From contig JAOANR010000003.1 in the NCBI GenBank assembly GCA_030278955.1, positions 49,324,902 to 49,388,901 of the forward strand: a stretch of 64,000 nucleotides of DNA. The letters are read 5' to 3'. A model generated the notes under the pieces. It was not told where the DNA came from. It was given only the letters and a program-made list of their open reading frames with translations, and made no database searches. Below, one piece after another: positions 58,657-64,000 of the stretch. Each line of letters begins with the position of its first letter. The first letter of the stretch is position 1. Source of the stretch: Hygrophila difformis (Eukaryota; Streptophyta; Magnoliopsida; Lamiales; Acanthaceae). The position numbers were made by a program, and so were the translations under genes.

Positions 58657-58921
58657 ATGAGAGGAACAGACTGGAAAGAAATTGATCCGGATAGCTCTAA
58701 GTTCTCACAGGACTTAAGGGAAATCCAAAAAACGATTCAAGATTATGGTAACCGGGTATTAATTTTACCTGGAAAAATAGATAACCAAGAATAATCAAGC
58801 CAATATTAGAGATGCATTCGGACCCGTACAAGCTTTACACCAAAAAGGTAAAGCAACTATGGTTCCAAAGCAGAAATCACAAGAAGAGCTTATGATCGAT
58901 CTCCTGAAATCAGTCGAATGA
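58657..58921 (+). pseudogene. Small caulimovirid ORF upstream of the coat protein
   Basis: An ATG at 58657 opens 45 codons to a TAA at 58792-58794. The next stretch is open in a shifted frame and ends at TGA 58919-58921. That TGA overlaps the ATG (58918-58920) of the coat-protein frame as ATGA. Overlapping ATGA junctions between consecutive ORFs are typical of badnavirus-like genomes. The short basic C-terminal part (PKQKSQEEL) would suit a virion-associated or nucleic-acid-binding protein, but identity is uncertain. Confidence 0.5.
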
Positions 58922-60367
58922 GTGTTTCCAGGGCAGATCTATCAGATCTACAAGAATTAGATGAATTATTTTCCCAACTTGGGATTATGGATCTAATTAA
59001 TGTAAAACTCAATAAAGTTCTTCAACTGGGTTATGCGGAAGAATCAGGATCCAACGTGACCTACGATGGACCGCCTGATGTTCCAATGAGAGAAAATACA
59101 GACTTTCAAATGAACAGGTATTATGAGGTGCATCTCAATGCAAGACGAAACCCAGGACGGAACCCGAGTAGAGCACCAGAATCCACACCGTGGGCCAAGA
59201 CGATGTTACAACCATTAAATCCATATGGCATAACACTGAACCTCGATGTTATCGACTTCCGAAACATCAAAGATCTGATCGACGAATGGGTAGCTTCAAT
59301 GAAGATTGCAGCAACCACTCTGGATCTCGATAAAGAAAACTTTGTCAGATTAATAGAGCTAAGTCTCGAAGGATCGGCAAAGTTAGGCTGGAAAAACTCC
59401 ACGGCGGCTCTAAAGGAGCAAATACTTGAAGGAGAATCCGAAAGCACAATCTGCGAAAGATTTGGTCTCTTATTCAAAACCCATTTTGTAGGAGATGGTT
59501 ATTTTGAAGAACAGAGAACCGAAAAAATCAAGGTCTATACCCAAGCACTGTTGGGTATGGAATTAAGAAGTATTTGCGCAGTAGACGAATATATATACTG
59601 GTTTCGTAAATACTATTTTTGGAGTAAGATGACAGCTGAAATAGCATGTCCCATGTTCTTTGCAAAGATCTGCAGCCCATGGAGGGAGATGTTGATCCAA
59701 TCGTACACGGTACCCCCCGGTACAGTGGACTCAATAACCCGGAGAATGTCCTTCCTAAAGGATAAGCTCAGAGAATGGTGTCAATAGGCAGCAGCCCAAA
59801 AGAACATCAAGAGACTAAAAGGTAAAATAAAAAGAACCCCTCTTTGCTGTGAAAAATAACGATTTTCCAACTATTATAGGAGAATCAGAAGAAAAGAGGA
59901 GAAAGAAGAAGAGTCGAGGCTCATACAGTAGGAGTTTCAGAAGACCTCCATTCCGAAGAAGAAGAGCATGGTGGTCCAAGGGCAAGGCCGGATCATACAA
60001 AACTGGACAAAGAACGGGAACAACGAAGAGTTCATCCCAAGGTTCAACTAGCTCAGCAGCAAGCAGCACGGGGAGAACGACGTCCAAAAGAACATTCAGA
60101 CGAGCCCATACCCGAGCCAACGAAAGTTTCAAGGACTGCAATTGTTGGAAGTGTGGAGCCAGATGTCATATCTCACCCGATTGCCCTCAGAATCATGTGA
60201 TACGAATGTACGAAGCCACGAAGGATATCGTGGAAGCAGTCTACCATAGAAAACTGGTACCAGTCTATCAGTTTGAAGACATCCCCTCGGATGAAAGCAT
60301 CCACAAGGAAGAATTAAGAAGTGACTCGGACTCATATTCAGATGGATCTTCAACCGAGTCTGACTGA
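58918..60367 (+). pseudogene. Caulimovirid coat protein remnant with CCHC zinc knuckle
   Basis: Bases 58918-59787 are open for 289 codons and contain the helical capsid core: residues such as NIKDLIDEWVASMKIA, LIELSLEGSAKLGW and YWFRKYYFW. A stop at 59785-59787 and a frame change precede 59849-60367. That second stretch has an arginine/lysine-rich stretch (residues about 9-40), a CCHC knuckle CWKCGARCHISPDC and a serine/aspartate-rich acidic tail. In the family this protein forms the shell and packs the nucleic acid. The frame change means no intact product is made here. Confidence 0.75.
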
Positions 60368-60411
60368 AGAAGACAGGATTCAAACCACTGAAAACCTGTC
60401 CGGATTCTTTT

Positions 60412-63010
60412 TGTAACACCCCGGTTTTTGGTCACCCAGGTCGGGATGTCACCGCCACATCTCCCTAGTAAGACACGGTTTCTCCGAGCTTACTAAAGAG
60501 ATGCAAGGCTAGGTATTGCAGTATTTAAAACATTTAAAGCATTCAAAATAGCCCATACAATATAATTCGAAAATAATAATAGCATAGCGCAGCGGAAATA
60601 TTTAGTTTAGTACAGTATCGCAGCGGAAAATATAAAAAGGGCCGACATGGCCAAAACACGGGTTAAACAGGCCCGTTCATAATATAGTCTAAGTACGAAA
60701 TTTAAAAGCAAAATAACAATCCCCAAAATCCCATGCATGATTCGTGCTCACACATGCTCATTCCACATATTCTGTAAAGAAAGGGATAAAAATGGTTTTG
60801 GTCAGCAAAATTGCTGAGTAAATTAACACATGCATGATCGTAGGTTTTAAAAGCCATTAATTTAATAATTTAACAAAAGCATGATAATAACATAATATTT
60901 AATTTCATCTAATCCATATCCAATAGCATAATTTATCTCAGGCTTTATTTAATAACACATATCACATGGTTTCATCACAAAAGCCATAATTTAAATAAAG
61001 CATTTAAATAATTTAATTAGACAACAACATAATTTAATCTAATTTAATTTAATTTAGAATCTCCATTACATTCCCGATTTGGTATTTCAAAGTTTCACGA
61101 TAGCATCGCGATGTCAACAAGTTTAGCCGGTAGCCCGGCGGCCGCAACCGTATCAGCCATACCCAGTACCACTCCGGAGCCTCGGGAAACCCATACGGAT
61201 ATTCACGAGAGTATAGGCTCTAAGTTTCGCCATTTAGGCAATCCATATCTCAAATTTAGCGCGCGGGGTCACCATCGTCCATTACGGCACGAAGTGAGTC
61301 GTTAGGGGGCACCCTGCAGAGCACTCACCCCTAATTTTAATTTATCAAGTTTGTAAGGGGATTTAATTTTTAAAATCTGCCTTCCATTGTATTTATTTAG
61401 AAATAATATCTCAATTCGTTTCAACCCTAAAGGTTAATTCCATGTTTCAACAAGATTTCAAGATTTCGTTTCGGTAAATCACAGTTTACTCCAAAATTCG
61501 TCTAAAATCAGATTTAATTCCAAAAATTCCAAACTTTCATATCTGACTCGGAAACATCAAGATCTACAACTTTCGTGTTTTAACTTTTTCAATCCGAGAT
61601 ACCTAAGTAGGTCAAAATCACCAATTTTCGCATAAGAAGAATTCTGTCCGAGTTTAATATGTCACAGTTTAAAGATTTCAAATTCTACCATATCAATTCA
61701 ACTCCAAATTTAATGAAATTTGACAGGGATCATCTTAAGACATTTATCTACAACTTTCATGTTCGGCCAAAGATCTAAAACAGCCTAGATCCTATGTCAA
61801 AAACGTGATCAAGATCATTCCTAAGTTCTGTCCAAGATTTCGAGATCTAGATTCAAATAGTTCGGTTTGAACGGGTTTTCATATATCAAATCAACTCCAA
61901 AAATTCTCAAATTTTTACAGTAGCTAGGTCTAGGTCTTAGGAACGTTTTTCGTGTTTTAAGTTTTTCCGTTTGAGTTCGTTTTAAGGGTCGGAAAAATTC
62001 ACCAAATCTGTTGCGTCGGTAGAAAAACAAAAGTGGACAGATTTATGGTTCTTGTTGAATCTTTTAGGTTTCGAATGTTTTAAAATCTCCTAAAACCATG
62101 TAAGGTTAACTTACAGTGTCTATGAACGTCGGGGATGTCTAATTTGGAGGCGTGGCTTCCAGATCACCGTTCCTCCTCTCCGTTCGTCGGGTTCTGCGAT
62201 CTAGATTCGATACGGGGTGTAGAAAGAAAAGAACCGGAGTTAGAATCCGTTTTCGGATTGAAATGTGAAAAGATTTATTGGACTAGAGCTTACCACAACG
62301 TTTGGAGACCTTGGATTTTCGTCCAAAGCTGCTGCCTCCGTTTGGTGCTTTCCGTCGACTCCGAATTTAGGGTTTCGAACGTATAGAAGATTGTAGGGTT
62401 TTGTAAACTTGTTTGGGGCTCCCAAGGGGCTTATTTATAGAATTCTCAATCCCTAGGGCGTCCACAACCGACCTAAAGGTCTGGAGTCGAGAGATGTTCA
62501 ACCGAAAGTCGAAAAATCCGCGTTCGGACGAGAGATTCGCGCAACAAACGAATCTGTGGGGTGGCGCGGTCGTGGCGCGCTAAAGCCACTTCACCGCGCG
62601 GCCACCGCGCCGACTTCGCCTGGACTTCGGTCCGGGCGGGTCGTGCGATCCGTCGTGCTTTTCCGCCTCTCTTTCGGGTTTCTATCCCTCTATGCTCCCG
62701 AATTCCGATTTCCGGGGTATATTCGGGTTCATACTTTTTCTCTAATTTTATTCTCAGTCTAATTGGATGTTTTGGACTCGAATACTCGAGTTCATTAGTG
62801 TCGGGTTTTGGTGTACCATTTATCCATCCTTTTATTGAATTAAATTCCTTTAATTCCTTTTTAAGTAAAAATCTCATTTCTCATTTCCTTATCTTTATTT
62901 ATTTCTTTTATTTGCTGGATTTGTTTATTTATTTATAGTATTTATTTTATTTATTATTTATTTATTTAATTATTGTTTTATTTTATGTTGGAAAATTCTC
63001 GGGTATTACA
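60412..63010 (-). repeat. 3' LTR of a minus-strand Ty3/gypsy element, 2599 bp
   Basis: Read on the minus strand it starts TGTAATACCCGAG (63010 leftward) and ends CCGGGGTGTTACA (60412). Its last 130 bp or so are clearly related to the end of the LTRs at 12292-19290 (TTGCATCTCTTTAG, GGAGAAACCGTGTCTT, GTGGCGGTG). The 5 bases outside its end are CTTTT (60407-60411). The partner copy lies beyond the window. Small frames inside (61111-61305, 62135-62938) have no family features. Confidence 0.9.
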
Positions 63011-63060
63011 GTCTACCCTCCTTAAGAATCAACTTCGTCCTCGAAGTTGTGTTTCGGCTT
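63011..63060 (-). promoter_or_regulatory. Polypurine tract before the 3' LTR
   Basis: On the minus strand AACTTCGAGGACGAAGTTG forms a hairpin. It is followed by ATTCTTAAGGAGGGTAGAC, which abuts the LTR start TGTAATACCC. It is nearly identical to the tract at 16192-16229 of the non-autonomous element. Confidence 0.9.
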
Positions 63061-63239
63061 TTCTCGTCTCATGCTAAGGTCTTGTGTTTGTTTTATTATG
63101 TTGTGACTGAACTTAGAATTGAAACTTCTAAGCTGCCTACGTACCCGGTAAAGGGATCAAGCCATAACGTAGTTCACAAGTTTACAAAAATGCACGAAAA
63201 ATTAGGGGGTATGACATCCTCTCCCCCTTAAGATTGCAG

Positions 63240-64000
63240 TTATGTCCCCATAACTGTGTCGGAATCGGTTTGGAACAATGTCGGGTATCGTTCCCTCATA
63301 TCGGATTCTACTTCCCAAGTTGCCGTCTCACTTTCGTGGTTTGACCAAAGAACCTTGATCATTTTGATGGTTTTGTTTCTCGTTACTCGTTCCTTAGTAT
63401 CGAGAATACGCACTGGGACTTCTTCGTAAGTCAAATCCTCATCGAGCTCAATTATCTCTGGTTGAAGTACATGTGTCGGGTCCGGCACATACTTCTTTAG
63501 TTGCGAGACATGGAAGACATTATGAACTCTATCTAAGTGCGGCGGTAAAGCCAATCGGTAGGCTAGAGTTCCGACTCGTTCTAGAATTTCGTAAGGTCCT
63601 ATGTATCGAGGACTTAACTTCCCTCGTTTGCCAAAGCGCATCACCCCCTTCATGGGTGATATCTTTAGCATGACTCTATCTCCCACTTGAAATTCTAGGT
63701 CTCGTCGTCTCACGTCGGCATAACTCTTTTGACGGTCTTGAGCGGCTTTCATCTTCCCTTGGATCACTTTGATTTGTTGAGCCATGTCTTCGATAAGCTG
63801 TGGTCCCACTACCACGGACTTATCGTTTTCTTCCCAGCTCAAAGGGCTTCGGCACTTTCGTCCATACAACGCCTCGAAAGGTGCCATGCCGATACTAGCA
63901 TGGTAGCTATTATTATAGGAAAACTCAATCAAGGGTAAATGAGATTCCCAATTCCCTTTGAATTCCAACACACATGCTCTCAGCATGTCTTCTAGTGTTT
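63240..64000 (-). CDS. Ty3/gypsy polyprotein, integrase C-terminus and chromodomain (partial)
   Basis: The frame is open from the window edge to the stop at 63240. It shows the end of the integrase core (LPLIEFSYNNSYHASIG, PFEALYGRKCRSPL), a helical linker, the GPY/F module (KLSPRYIGPYEILERVG, HNVFHVSQLKKYV) and a C-terminal chromodomain (EEVPVRILDTKERVTRNK, KVLWSNHESETATWEVE). This places the element among chromoviruses, probably near Tekay/Del. The integrase inserts the cDNA and the chromodomain steers it to marked chromatin. The visible part has no stop or frameshift, so the element may be intact and could serve the non-autonomous element at 12292-19290. The protein's start lies outside the window. 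Confidence 0.92.
   Translation of the reverse strand, partial: TLEDMLRACVLEFKGNWESHLPLIEFSYNNSYHASIGMAPFEALYGRKCRSPLSWEENDKSVVVGPQLIEDMAQQIKVIQGKMKAAQDRQKSYADVRRRDLEFQVGDRVMLKISPMKGVMRFGKRGKLSPRYIGPYEILERVGTLAYRLALPPHLDRVHNVFHVSQLKKYVPDPTHVLQPEIIELDEDLTYEEVPVRILDTKERVTRNKTIKMIKVLWSNHESETATWEVESDMRERYPTLFQTDSDTVMGT

Larger units (their letters stand above)
58438..60411 (+). mobile_element. Endogenous caulimovirid (plant pararetrovirus) fragment
   Basis: A TGGTATCAGAGC tRNA-Met primer site at 58438-58449 is followed by a small ORF, a coat-protein region and a zinc-knuckle region, the order at the start of Caulimoviridae genomes. No LTR precedes the primer site, which argues against an ordinary LTR retrotransposon. 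Frames are broken. The downstream protease, reverse transcriptase and RNase H are missing because a Ty3 element begins at 60412. Genus cannot be assigned from what is here. It is an old, inactive integrated copy. Confidence 0.75.

Noticed and set aside
58438..60411. An ordinary LTR retrotransposon gag region
   Set aside because: There is no LTR next to the primer site, the ATGA-overlapping small ORF and acidic-tailed knuckle protein fit a caulimovirid better, and the capsid core motifs agree.

Overview
The window reads as plant nuclear DNA, most likely from a eudicot. It is AT-rich, one host gene is split by many short GT-AG introns, and most of the sequence is plant-type transposable elements: L1 LINEs with a C-terminal RNase H, Ty3/gypsy chromoviruses, PIF/Harbinger, hAT, Mutator-like foldbacks, Helitrons, Stowaway and Tourist MITEs, a tRNA-derived SINE and an endogenous pararetrovirus. 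The species cannot be named from the sequence alone.

Two host genes look intact. An 11-exon RFC3-type clamp-loader subunit lies on the minus strand (53902-57749) with an E2F-type site just upstream. A single-exon FANTASTIC FOUR (FAF)-domain gene lies on the plus strand (39502-40134). A frameshifted terminal fragment of NADH-cytochrome b5 reductase (51716-51900) is a pseudogene.

Layout: 1-1.6 kb, Helitron 3' termini and a 60-bp minisatellite. 1.6-5.2 kb, a Stowaway MITE and a dead L1 LINE (minus). 5.3-6.7 kb, three Stowaways. 6.7-11 kb, a complete-ended but dead PIF/Harbinger element with both genes. 11.1-12.1 kb, a foldback element. 12.3-19.3 kb, a very young non-autonomous Ty3 element with 3-kb LTRs. 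20-22.1 and 30.9-31.4 kb, a CAGCGACAT-motif repeat field split by an L1 LINE (22.1-30.9 kb). That LINE is itself split by a 5.7-kb TG...CA segment with a 5-bp target duplication, best read as a giant solo LTR. 31.8-32.4 kb, a Tourist MITE. 33.3-34.8 kb, an L1 fragment running into a 500-N gap. 35.3-39.2 kb, a Ty3 3' end and LTR carrying a Helitron and then a hAT element. 39.5-40.1 kb, the FAF gene. 41 kb, a SINE. 41.6-45.65 kb, a nearly full ORF2 of another L1 (minus). 46-49.1 kb, a Mutator-like foldback carrying a 2-kb solo LTR. 52.1-53.5 kb, a second foldback. 53.9-57.75 kb, RFC3. 58.4-60.4 kb, an endogenous caulimovirid fragment cut off by a Ty3 element that continues past the right edge.

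The strongest observations concern nested insertion, where exact target duplications fix the order of events. They also include two solo LTRs whose interiors are packed with repeated TGACG- or GCGCC-type motifs, and the young Ty3 element with two primer-binding sites and a repeated polypurine-tract/LTR-start module. No bacterial-type system, CRISPR array or rRNA is present.
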